Shown here one piece after another: positions 7,341 through 14,190 of a DNA stretch of 14,395 nucleotides. The notes beneath the pieces were generated by a model. That model searched no databases, was not told the origin of the DNA, and saw nothing but the letters and a program-made list of their open reading frames with translations. The position numbers were made by a program, and so were the translations under genes. Numbering within the stretch: position 1 is the first letter of the stretch; each line of letters starts with the position of its first letter. The DNA is from Desulfobacterales bacterium (lineage in GTDB: Bacteria > Desulfobacterota > Desulfobacteria > Desulfobacterales > Desulfobacteraceae), in the NCBI GenBank assembly GCA_022361535.1, contig JAKSAU010000753.1:1-14395 (forward strand). The letters are read 5' to 3'.

Positions 7341-8011
7341 GGGCTTCCCCCGGCTACCAAACCATAATTCTTTACTTTGAATGTTTGATCCGCATATGCC
7401 ATGGCTTCCCTGCTATGGGTAACCATAACAAGGGTTTTACCCAGATTTTTTACCTGTTCAGAAATGGTCTTAAGAATCTTATTTCCTGTCTTGGAATCCA
7501 GGTTTCCGGTAGGCTCGTCAGCTAAAATAATGTCAGGATCATTTATCAATGCCCTGGCAAGGGCTACCCGCTGCTGCTCCCCACCGGAAAGACGGTCCGG
7601 GAAGGACTTTATCCGGTCTTTCAGTCCGACACGCTCTAAAAGCGAGACCGCCCGATCTTTGCAGACAGACTCATCTTTTCCATCCAACTGGCCAACAAGG
7701 GCTACATTTTCGAGCACTGTCAGCACCGGGATCAGGTTAAAAGATTGAAATACGAATCCGATGTGGCGTCGTCTGAAAAGTGTCCTTTGGGTATCACTCA
7801 TCTGGGAAACTTGTGTGGTTCCAATGGTAATATCCCCTGAATCGGGAAGGTCAATACCTGCGATCAAATTTAAAAGACTGCTTTTACCAACCCCTGATTT
7901 TCCAATTACAACAGACACTTCCCCTGATTTGAATGTGACATCCAGATTGGAGAAAATAATATGGTCCCTTCTATCGTAGGTTTTACTAAGATTTGAAATC
8001 CTGATATCCAT
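7337..8011 (-). CDS. ABC transporter ATP-binding protein, MacB/LolD type
   Basis: This cytoplasmic ATPase of 224 aa drives the FtsX-domain permease encoded next. All motifs are intact: Walker A GKSGVGKS (37-44), Q-loop Gln89 in FVFQSFNL, signature LSGGEQ (141-146), Walker B IILADEP (161-167) with Glu166, D-loop NLD, and switch His199 in VTHS. GEQQRVALARAL and DEPTGNLD are typical of the LolD/MacB/FtsE subgroup that partners FtsX permeases. GAGG about 6 nt before the ATG at 8011 is the ribosome binding site. The stop overlaps the permease start by 4 nt. A terminator-like hairpin lies 11-42 nt upstream, between this gene and the two small peptide genes, so expression may depend on read-through. 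Confidence 0.95.
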   Translation of the reverse strand: MDIRISNLSKTYDRRDHIIFSNLDVTFKSGEVSVVIGKSGVGKSSLLNLIAGIDLPDSGDITIGTTQVSQMSDTQRTLFRRRHIGFVFQSFNLIPVLTVLENVALVGQLDGKDESVCKDRAVSLLERVGLKDRIKSFPDRLSGGEQQRVALARALINDPDIILADEPTGNLDSKTGNKILKTISEQVKNLGKTLVMVTHSREAMAYADQTFKVKNYGLVAGGSP

Positions 8012-8021
8012 GGGGCCTCAC

Positions 8022-8053
8022 AAAAAGATGGCAGAGCCTCAAAGAGGCTCTGC
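8022..8053 (-). terminator. Terminator or attenuator between the peptide genes and the ABC operon
   Basis: GCAGAGCCTC and GAGGCTCTGC (8031-8040 and 8044-8053) form a perfect 10-bp stem with a 3-nt loop. On the minus strand the stem is followed by CATC and then five T residues (8026-8022). This is a good Rho-independent terminator, with the U tract displaced by a few bases. It sits 21 nt after the stop of the second peptide and just before the ATPase gene, where it would lower transporter expression relative to the peptides. Confidence 0.7.
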
Positions 8054-8074
8054 GTTCAATATTCCGTTTCCGTG

Positions 8075-8218
8075 TTATCCGGCAACGTCAATGCCTAAAT
8101 CACATCCAAGGTGCTCATCGGGATTCTCACATTCAAAGTTGCTGCTACGTGTATCTACATGGCCTTCGTTTCTTTCTTTATCACTTTCAATGTAGCTTTC
8201 TACTTTATAATCTGTCAT
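8075..8218 (-). CDS. Small acidic peptide, copy 1 of a tandem pair (47 aa)
   Basis: This is an unrecognised peptide of 47 aa. It begins MTDYKVESYIESDKERN, has a polar middle, and ends HLGCDLGIDVAG. It is strongly acidic (13 Asp/Glu against 4 Lys/Arg) and has two cysteines (Cys30, Cys39) separated by eight residues. It lacks a Sec signal and a membrane helix. The start is supported by GAGGTG 5 nt before the ATG. It differs from copy 2 only at residue 3 (Asp/Glu) and residue 21 (Val/Ile), while the codons have diverged. A terminator-like hairpin and then an ABC ATPase gene follow. Possible roles are an exported signal or antimicrobial peptide, a modified-peptide (RiPP-like) precursor with a C-terminal core, or a small cytosolic metal or regulatory protein. 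That it is translated is well supported; its function is not known. Confidence 0.82.
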   Translation of the reverse strand: MTDYKVESYIESDKERNEGHVDTRSSNFECENPDEHLGCDLGIDVAG

Positions 8219-8298
8219 TTTATCACCTCTTATTTGTCATTTGATTTGCTGTTTTGTAATTCTCTCTAATACTTTTATCTTCAAGACTCTGCCTTTTT

Positions 8299-8442
8299 CT
8301 AACCTGCGACGTCTATACCAAGGTCACATCCCAGGTGCTCGTCGGGATTCTCACATTCAAAGTTACTGCTACGGGTATCTATATGGCCTTCGTTTCTTTC
8401 TTTATCGCTTTCAATGTAGCTTTCTACTTTATATTCAGTCAT
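8299..8442 (-). CDS. Small acidic peptide, copy 2 of a tandem pair (47 aa)
   Basis: This is the upstream, first-transcribed member of the pair, also 47 aa. It begins MTEYKVESYIESDKERN and ends HLGCDLGIDVAG followed by TAG, whereas copy 1 ends in TAA. By codon-by-codon comparison the two reading frames differ at 17 of 144 bases. Fourteen of these changes are synonymous, one is in the stop codon and two are conservative replacements, so the protein has been held constant by selection since duplication. The ribosome binding site and spacer (GAGGTGATAAA before the ATG) are the same as in copy 1, while the rest of the leader is different. No terminator lies in the 80 nt between the copies, so they are probably co-transcribed. 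The function is unknown, as for copy 1. Confidence 0.82.
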   Translation of the reverse strand: MTEYKVESYIESDKERNEGHIDTRSSNFECENPDEHLGCDLGIDVAG

Positions 8443-8490
8443 TTTATCACCTCGTTGTTTGTTTTAGAGTGCTGCCCTGTTTGGCATTTG

Positions 8491-8518
8491 ATAATAAGTT
8501 AGCCACAATAAACAACAA
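8491..8518 (-). promoter_or_regulatory. Possible promoter for the peptide/ABC operon
   Basis: On the minus strand TTGTTG (8518-8513) and TATTAT (8496-8491) are spaced by 16 nt, about 50 nt upstream of the first peptide. The boxes are only moderate matches. This 119-nt gap is the natural place for a promoter, because the gene upstream is of a different type. A weak ATAGTA/TACTAT inverted repeat (8548-8565) spans the stop codon of the upstream gene. Confidence 0.4.
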
Positions 8519-8561
8519 ATCAACATGGGTGTGTCGAGGGTTTTATGATAGTAAAAACCTA

Positions 8562-9542
8562 CTATTTAAACCAAATCAGTATCCAGGCCAGGACGATAAC
8601 GCGTGAAAGCATGGCAAATCCCATAGTCATCACGCAGATAGAGGTTCCATGTTTTGCACCAAAAATAGCAATGTACCTTGGCAGGGTGCGGCGAATTCGT
8701 GTGATGGGAATCATCAACAGTCCCCCCGCCATAAGAGCGGTAATGGCCTCATATCCGGACACATGTCCCTGAGCCATAAGATTGGACATATAGGTGATGC
8801 CCACAGTAGGACTAAATAAATATGTAGTAATCGGTCCAACCACTGAGGGAGGCAGACCCAAAACAGAGGTCAAAGGGGCAATGCCCTTTTCCACCCATGT
8901 AAGCATGCCTGATAAGGTCAGCAGTTGAACAGTCAGCGTAACGGTTGCCAGAAGCATAACCATCTTAAAATACATTTTTTTCCTGGCATCCCATGTATCT
9001 TTGAGTACTTGTACTAAAGTTCTCCGACCACATTCCGGATCATCCGGTTGGCATTCATTTAAAGCAAACGCGTCGTCCTTATCATCCTGTGGGTTGTTAG
9101 AAAACCAGCCACGTGCAAGAACAAAAACCAACTTGAGAATCCCTGTCAGCCAAAACGCGGCCACGTAAATCATAGCCAGACGAAATCCAAGCAGGGGAAG
9201 GACTATAGGCAATTGGAAAGTCAGGGTTTCCTTGACATGAAAAGGAACTGTATTCAAGACACCTGTCAGCCGCAGTTCACGGTCAGACAATCGTCCTTTT
9301 TCATAAAATTGGGCAGCCATGGTATGTGCAGCAATCATAGATCCGATAGCAGCCAAAAAGCTGACTGCCGACTCCGAAGGCAGACCAGCGGCCCGGGCAA
9401 TAGGACGGCCCACAGGTTTAAGATAACGCATCAATCCAAGTTGCATGAACAGCTCAATCCCAAAAAGGCTGATGAACATCACAGAACCCAGGCGCCATAC
9501 CAGGGATAACGTAAACTCAAATGCAGGCCAGACTATTTCCAT
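8562..9542 (-). CDS. Nucleoside-recognition (Gate) domain membrane protein
   Basis: This inner-membrane protein of 326 aa has about eight hydrophobic segments arranged as two Gate-domain halves (about 15-145 and 190-325). Related proteins include the spore maturation proteins SpmA/SpmB and the gate parts of nucleoside and FeoB-type transporters. Features typical of the group are GSMIAAHTMAAQFYEKGRLSD (from 67), LNTVPFHVKETL (96-107) and TTYLFSPTVGITYMSNL (239-255). The substrate is unknown. The halves are joined by an acidic cytoplasmic-looking linker (149-174), NNPQDDKDD and then NECQPDDPEC with Cys164 and Cys171, which is unusual and could bind metal. AAGGTG precedes the ATG. It is read in the same direction as the peptide/ABC genes, 119 nt upstream, and divergently from uvsE; a functional link to either is not shown. 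Confidence 0.85.
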   Translation of the reverse strand: MEIVWPAFEFTLSLVWRLGSVMFISLFGIELFMQLGLMRYLKPVGRPIARAAGLPSESAVSFLAAIGSMIAAHTMAAQFYEKGRLSDRELRLTGVLNTVPFHVKETLTFQLPIVLPLLGFRLAMIYVAAFWLTGILKLVFVLARGWFSNNPQDDKDDAFALNECQPDDPECGRRTLVQVLKDTWDARKKMYFKMVMLLATVTLTVQLLTLSGMLTWVEKGIAPLTSVLGLPPSVVGPITTYLFSPTVGITYMSNLMAQGHVSGYEAITALMAGGLLMIPITRIRRTLPRYIAIFGAKHGTSICVMTMGFAMLSRVIVLAWILIWFK

Positions 9543-9581
9543 ATCACCTTGCCGAATGTAATGGGCTTCTTTTCAAACATC

Positions 9582-9610
9582 AAAGTAACGCCTGTCAACC
9601 AGATCGTCAA
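9582..9610 (-). promoter_or_regulatory. Possible promoter for the Gate-domain gene
   Basis: On the minus strand TTGACG (9610-9605) and TACTTT (9587-9582) are spaced by 17 nt, about 40 nt before the start at 9542. An overlapping alternative, TTGACA about 14 nt downstream, has a poorer -10. Confidence 0.4.
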
Positions 9611-9652
9611 TTGTAACAATGCCCGACCATAATGATTATCGATCCCATATTT

Positions 9653-9694
9653 TTTACTCAGTATGCCAAGCATGGTATAGTAACAGTCCTACTA
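9653..9694 (+). promoter_or_regulatory. Likely uvsE promoter with an inverted repeat at the start site
   Basis: TTTACT (9653-9658) and TATAGT (9676-9681) are spaced by 17 nt, giving a leader of about 85 nt before uvsE. An inverted repeat TAGTA-N7-TACTA (9678-9694) overlaps the -10 box and expected start point, so it could be an operator. It does not match LexA sites I know, so damage control by LexA is not supported. Confidence 0.45.
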
Positions 9695-9773
9695 AATGAA
9701 CTTAGGCGAACATGAACACAGATGAATCAGAAAATTCTTTAATGCCGCAACATCACAAGCACAAAGGGAAAAC

Positions 9774-10682
9774 ATGATACGTTTCGGACTTTGCTGCATT
9801 TTTAAAGAAGAAAACATTAAATTCAGGCGAACCACAGCCAAGTATCTTTCATCCCTTCCACGGGTAAATCAGCTAAAACGGTTGAGCGAAATCTGTCTTT
9901 TTAATATTCTAAGCCTAAAACAAGCTCTTATTTTTTGCCGGGACCACGGCATTGGTGACTTTCGGATCAACAGCCAGATTCTCCCTCTGAAAACGCACCC
10001 TGAAGTTGGCTATGATATTCATGAATTACCTGATGAAGAAAAGATTATGAACGCGTTTTCAAACTGCAGGCAGTTCAGCAGGGCAAACGACATCCGAACA
10101 GGATTTCATCCAGACCAGTTTATAGTGTTATCCTCTCCACGGCCAGAGGTGGTGAGACGCTCGGTGGCAGATCTGGTGTATCAGGCTGAGGTATCACAAT
10201 TGGTTGGTTCAGATGTCATAAATATTCACGGGGGCGGGGTATATGGTGATAAAACTACAGCCTTAGAACGGCTGGTAAAAGAAATCAAAACCCTTCCGGA
10301 TCATGTGAGAAAACGGCTTACTTTAGAAAACGATGATAGAAGCTATACCCCTGACGATCTTTTGCCGGTGTGCATAAAAACCGGCGTGCCTCTGGTTTAT
10401 GACATCCATCACCATCGATGCCTGAAAGACGGATTAAATGAGAAAGAGGCGACACAGGCAGCTCTGTCCACCTGGAACCGGGAACCCCTTTTTCATATTT
10501 CCTCACCACGCAATGGTTGGGATAATAAGGATATCAGAAAACATCATGATTATATTGACCCGTCTGACTTTCCTGCTTATTGGCTCCCCCTTGACATAAC
10601 TGTTGAAGTGGAAGCCAAGGCCAAGGAACTTGCAGTGACCAAGCTAATTAATGACTTAAAGAAACAAAAGGGTTCGTTATAG
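9774..10682 (+). CDS. uvsE: UV DNA damage endonuclease UvsE (UVDE)
   Basis: This cytoplasmic repair nuclease of 302 aa nicks DNA 5' of UV photoproducts and some other lesions, starting an alternative excision repair path independent of UvrABC. It has a TIM-barrel fold with a metal cluster. The N-terminal MIRFGLCC resembles the UvsE start. Candidate metal ligands are His112 (GFHPDQF), His152 (NIHGGGVYGDK), Glu185 (LTLENDD), Asp210 and His213 (VYDIHHHR), His241 (FHISSPR) and Glu278 or Glu280 (DITVEVE). The length matches the bacterial family. In the Thermus enzyme a carboxylated lysine lies two residues before the FHISSPR histidine; here that position is Leu239, which may change activity. The ATG at 9774 has only a weak AGGG-like site. 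It is divergent from the Gate-domain gene. Confidence 0.93.
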   Translation: MIRFGLCCIFKEENIKFRRTTAKYLSSLPRVNQLKRLSEICLFNILSLKQALIFCRDHGIGDFRINSQILPLKTHPEVGYDIHELPDEEKIMNAFSNCRQFSRANDIRTGFHPDQFIVLSSPRPEVVRRSVADLVYQAEVSQLVGSDVINIHGGGVYGDKTTALERLVKEIKTLPDHVRKRLTLENDDRSYTPDDLLPVCIKTGVPLVYDIHHHRCLKDGLNEKEATQAALSTWNREPLFHISSPRNGWDNKDIRKHHDYIDPSDFPAYWLPLDITVEVEAKAKELAVTKLINDLKKQKGSL

Positions 10683-10999
10683 GTAAAAATAGATAATATC
10701 AAGCTTGCTGAAATCTTGTATTTATAAATCAGAATTTAATCTATTGAACAGTGTCATAAATTTGATCCAATGTAAGAAGATGTTGAGTACGAATTGAAAT
10801 TCAAATTCTGAGTTTTATACCATGATTGAGCACCTTGGTGTTACTCATCTCTGGCAGAAGAAAACCATATGAATGCATTCGTATTATGATAATCTAATAT
10901 ATGCAAGTAATGTTAACTTTTAAGCAAATAAAAGTTGTAATGCCCCACCCCTAAATTTTGATTGTTTTAAAATTCATAATTATATCCCTATCCTAACAA
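10683..10999. other. AT-rich intergenic region between convergent uvsE and the LytTR regulator gene
   Basis: I see no gene here. It holds an imperfect 18-nt palindrome (GAATT...AATTC, 10791-10808) and an 8-bp AT-only-rich hairpin, AACTTTTA (10915-10922) with TAAAAGTT (10929-10936) around a 6-nt loop. Either could help end the convergent transcripts, but neither has a GC-rich stem with a T tract. Confidence 0.5.
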
Positions 11000-11749
11000 T
11001 TAAGATAATTTTGATAATACCATCGGGCTATAATTTCGACTCATTCGAAGTTCAGTTCCGTCAGTTAGAATCACTGTATAATCACCATGAAAAAGCGTAT
11101 GAAACTCTTTTACATAGGTTATATTCACAATATAAGATTTGTGAATCCTAAAAAAAACATCCGGTTTTAACTGATTTTGTATGGCCTGCATGGTTTTTCG
11201 AATCAAATACTGAGAATTCTGTGTAACTATTTCGAGGTATTTCCCCTGCGCTTTGATATGCTGAATATCCCGTGTTTGGATAAAACTAATTCGCTCTCCA
11301 TCTTTGATAGCTATCCGGTCTGTGTAATCCTTTCGCTTTGATAAATGGTTGATCAACAACTCAATTTTATCTGTAAGTTCACTCTTACGTCCAGTCGCAT
11401 TCAACGCCCTTTGAAATGCTTTATCGAATCGTTCATAATCGAATGGTTTTAGTAGGTAATCCAAAGCGTGCACCTCGAATGCTTTTACAGCATATTCATC
11501 ATATGCGGTTACGAATATAATGGGTGGTTTTTTCTCTCTTGGAAGTTGCTCAAGGACATCAAACCCTGTCAAACCAGGCATTTGGATATCAAGAAACACC
11601 AGATCTGGAGCAATTTCATTTATGATATCAAGCGCCTGTTCGCCATTTTCGGCTTCGGTAATTCGCACATCTACTTTACGCTCCCTAATAAAGCGTATAG
11701 TTTTATCCCTTGCTGGCTTTTCATCGTCTACAACGAGTATATTATACAT
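11000..11749 (-). CDS. LytTR-type response regulator
   Basis: This DNA-binding two-component regulator has 249 aa. Residues 1-120 are a receiver domain with acidic residues Asp8-Asp9, the phospho-acceptor Asp54 (FLDIQMPG), Thr81 (VTAYDEY) and Lys101 (LLKPFD). A short linker leads to a LytTR domain (about 143-246), with IQHIKAQGKYLEI and FFRIHKSYIVN as typical motifs. LytTR proteins bind paired imperfect direct repeats upstream of targets. The start is supported by GAGGAG 8 nt before the ATG. The gene follows the LytS-type kinase after 13 nt and is surely its partner. The targets are unknown; the adjacent acyltransferase operon is the first candidate. It is not an AgrA system, since no AgrB or AgrD is nearby. 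Confidence 0.95.
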   Translation of the reverse strand: MYNILVVDDEKPARDKTIRFIRERKVDVRITEAENGEQALDIINEIAPDLVFLDIQMPGLTGFDVLEQLPREKKPPIIFVTAYDEYAVKAFEVHALDYLLKPFDYERFDKAFQRALNATGRKSELTDKIELLINHLSKRKDYTDRIAIKDGERISFIQTRDIQHIKAQGKYLEIVTQNSQYLIRKTMQAIQNQLKPDVFFRIHKSYIVNITYVKEFHTLFHGDYTVILTDGTELRMSRNYSPMVLSKLS

Positions 11750-11762
11750 TTTTTGAACTCCT

Positions 11763-12866
11763 CTATCTGGACTGCGCCGGGATAATAATACTTATTTCAA
11801 GTCCGCCTGTATCTATGTTTTTTAATTGAAAAGTATGTTCAGTACCAAACAAATTTATGAAGCGATCCCTAGTTGTTTTAAGGCCCATACCCCTATTAAA
11901 TGCGTCATCGACAGCCCCTTCAACCCCTGGCCCATTATCCTTTATCGTTATTTCCAGATTACGGCCTGAATCTGAAATCTTTGCTTGAAGCCCAATTACC
12001 GTTCTCTTAGTTGTTTTATCCATGCTGTGTTTGATAGAGTTCTCAATCAAGGGCTGAAGGCAGAGTGAAGGACAATGAGCATCAAGTGTATTGTCATCGA
12101 TATCAAAATTAATTTCCAATCGGTCTTCAAAACGGGCTTTCATAATATTCAGGTATGCATTGAGTATTTTCAACTCACCTTTTAACGATGTGATCTGTGT
12201 TTTCCCCGTATTAAGAGTCATTCTCAATACATCACTGAGATTTGCTATCATCTGGTCTGCTTTTCGCACATCATTATACATGGTTGAAGAAATCATGTTC
12301 AGAGTATTGAATAAAAAATGGGGATTCAGTTGCATTTTTAAGGAGTGAAGTTTGCTCTCGGTCAATTGTTTTTCCAACTGGGTTGTTTTAATTCTCCGTT
12401 CTTGGTTCTCTCGGACATATTTAAAGAGTGTTACAACACCATATACGAAGATATATATTAATAGCTGCTTTTGAAATTCCATCAAGTATCTGTATTTTAT
12501 AATACCCGGATCATAGGCTTCCCAACCCACGAGCAAATATATCATCTTTCTGGAAAACACCATCAAAGACGTGTGGCAGAACCCGAAAACCAAAACACCT
12601 GCTACATGATAAATGAGATTTCTTAAATGTGTTTTTATGTCGATAGGGTACTTGTTAAAAAACCATACCAGGCCGGGGAGTAAGAGAAGTACACTATAAG
12701 TACCTGTTATTTCATTGGCAAGATGAAATCTTAAAAGAGAAGGTTTGCCATCGCTGAGTGCATCGGTCACAAGGATACCTACATTGATCATCCAGACTAT
12801 GTTTACAAATAAGAATGCAAACACAATTATATTTTGTAACTCTTTTTTAGACTGCTTATTAGCCAT
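11763..12866 (-). CDS. LytS/YehU-type sensor histidine kinase
   Basis: This membrane sensor kinase has 367 aa. Four predicted membrane helices (about 12-34, 54-70, 83-104 and 133-150) form the input region without a large extracytoplasmic domain, so it may sense the membrane state or a small hydrophobic signal. A coiled linker (about 151-178) leads to the His_kinase (PF06580-type) motif LNPHFLFNTLN (180-190) with phospho-acceptor His183. The ATPase follows, with N-box QPLIENSIKH (Asn276), DNGPG (310-314) and GMGLKTTRDR (326-335). The ATG at 12866 lies inside the end of the acyltransferase gene (8-nt overlap), so the two are translationally coupled. The paired response regulator gene follows after 13 nt. 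Confidence 0.94.
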   Translation of the reverse strand: MANKQSKKELQNIIVFAFLFVNIVWMINVGILVTDALSDGKPSLLRFHLANEITGTYSVLLLLPGLVWFFNKYPIDIKTHLRNLIYHVAGVLVFGFCHTSLMVFSRKMIYLLVGWEAYDPGIIKYRYLMEFQKQLLIYIFVYGVVTLFKYVRENQERRIKTTQLEKQLTESKLHSLKMQLNPHFLFNTLNMISSTMYNDVRKADQMIANLSDVLRMTLNTGKTQITSLKGELKILNAYLNIMKARFEDRLEINFDIDDNTLDAHCPSLCLQPLIENSIKHSMDKTTKRTVIGLQAKISDSGRNLEITIKDNGPGVEGAVDDAFNRGMGLKTTRDRFINLFGTEHTFQLKNIDTGGLEISIIIPAQSR

Positions 12867-14010
12867 TGTGCATACCTTTCATTCCAAAGACCACTCTTAA
12901 AACCCTATTTTTTTTTATCAATGTTTCGAAGCAGATCATAATCAATGTGAATGCACTCAACGCAAGAACGACAAACTTCACAACAATGGGAAGAGACATT
13001 GTTGAAAGAAAGTACCCGATAACCACGATAAAAGTCTGGTGAAGCACATAAAAAGGCATAACTGCCTGACAAGAATAAGTCAAATATGAATCATTATTGC
13101 TAAGATGGTGTTTAGCAAATCCGAATATGGCACACAACCAGACCCAGCAGTTTAGGCTCCTTAAAAATGAATACGGTACAAAAGATTCCTGGAACCCACT
13201 TTTAAATTGGAAATATCCAATAGTATAAACAATCAAACCAAAAAACAGAGAGAAATGTCGGTATTTTTCCAATTGCTTTCGAAACAATCTATGGGTAAAG
13301 AGTAAGTAACTAATAATAAAGATAGAAAGGTAGGTTGAAAGAGCCCAGCCACCAAACTTTCTGATACCGAAAGTATCTAAGTGTTGGTTCATGAGGATTT
13401 CAGAAGGGACCAACATTAGAAAAGGAAGCAGAAAGCCAAATGGGAAACAAACCCAGCTGACCATCATCTTAACAATTTGTTGCACCTTGTGCCATTTTAG
13501 AATCAGAAAAAAGGGCAAGGTAATCATTGAAAAAATGAAAAGAATTTCAAGATACCACAGGTGAAGGCCCATCCATGCAAAGTTTCCGCCGAAAGCATAT
13601 AATCCTTTGAAATAATACGGATAAAAGTCGATGAAAGAACCTGAAAAATCTCCATGGCTGATACGTTCAATATAGACCTGTGCCGGAATGAGCACAACAG
13701 TGCTGCCAACAATTAATGGAATGACAAGTCGCTTGAATCGTTCAATTATGAACTGCCACCATTCCCGGTGATTCAGAGCATGATAGATGCTCACAGCAGA
13801 TAAAGCAAAAAACAGTGGCATAATCCACTGTCCTGTAAAAATTACAAAAAAATGAAATAAAGAACTTAGTTCATTGTTCTTAACATGCCAGTCCGACAGA
13901 TTAAAAAAGCGAGCAATATGGTAGAAAAAAATAATTAGAGTTCCAAGAACTCTTAACCAGTCAATATCCACTTCACGTATTTTTGTTTGATTCGATTTGG
14001 TTTTTAACAT
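12859..14010 (-). CDS. Membrane acyltransferase, acyltransferase-3 family (OpgC-like style)
   Basis: This multispanning inner-membrane protein has 383 aa and about ten hydrophobic segments. These proteins transfer acyl groups (acetyl, succinyl and similar) to exported sugars, lipids or peptides. Family signs are VDIDWLRVLGTLIIFFYHIARFF, beginning at residue 14 and carrying the expected catalytic His31; RFKRLVIPLIVGS (91-103); and GLHLWYLEILFIFS near 148-161. The substrate cannot be told. AAGGA, 8 nt before the ATG at 14010, supports the start. It is the first gene of a tight three-gene operon with a LytS-type kinase, whose start overlaps its stop, and a LytTR regulator. That may mean the acyltransferase product is what the kinase senses, or that the system controls its own envelope modification. 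The DNA is AT-richer than that of the ABC and ars genes. Confidence 0.85.
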   Translation of the reverse strand: MLKTKSNQTKIREVDIDWLRVLGTLIIFFYHIARFFNLSDWHVKNNELSSLFHFFVIFTGQWIMPLFFALSAVSIYHALNHREWWQFIIERFKRLVIPLIVGSTVVLIPAQVYIERISHGDFSGSFIDFYPYYFKGLYAFGGNFAWMGLHLWYLEILFIFSMITLPFFLILKWHKVQQIVKMMVSWVCFPFGFLLPFLMLVPSEILMNQHLDTFGIRKFGGWALSTYLSIFIISYLLFTHRLFRKQLEKYRHFSLFFGLIVYTIGYFQFKSGFQESFVPYSFLRSLNCWVWLCAIFGFAKHHLSNNDSYLTYSCQAVMPFYVLHQTFIVVIGYFLSTMSLPIVVKFVVLALSAFTLIMICFETLIKKNRVLRVVFGMKGMHNG

Positions 14011-14045
14011 TTTAAATATCCTTTTGGTGTAATTGAGCTATACAG

Positions 14046-14058
14046 ACATTTAAAATGT
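14046..14058. promoter_or_regulatory. 13-nt palindrome upstream of the acyltransferase operon
   Basis: ACATTT-A-AAATGT is a perfect inverted repeat 36-48 nt before the acyltransferase start. It lies where a promoter or operator is expected. I found no convincing -35/-10 pair and no clear LytTR direct repeat nearby. Confidence 0.35.
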
Positions 14059-14190
14059 TCTTTTAATCAGGCTCCATTATTTTGTCGCAACCGGGATTGA
14101 AATAGGTATCAGTCGATTTCTTTGGTAGCAGGGCTGGATAGAGTATTCTTTGAGGTAATGACAGAGTTTTGAATAATTTTGAATAGTTCA

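Noticed and set aside
8075..8442. The peptide pair as a double-glycine-leader bacteriocin or an AgrD-type signal peptide
   Set aside because: There is no GG cleavage site before a core, no amphipathic AgrD helix, no AgrB or C39 peptidase-ABC in the window, and the C-terminus ends VAG.
8031..8442. Repeat structure here as a CRISPR array or mobile repeat
   Set aside because: The repeated units are two translated reading frames with conserved ribosome binding sites and mostly synonymous differences; there are only two copies and no spacers.
9678..9730. LexA (SOS) box before uvsE
   Set aside because: The inverted repeat TAGTA-N7-TACTA and the GAAC repeats do not match LexA consensus sites that I can name for Gram-negative, Bacillus or deltaproteobacterial types.
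10318..10509. Minus-strand frame of 63 codons opposite uvsE
   Set aside because: It lies wholly within uvsE, whose metal-binding motifs are intact on the plus strand.
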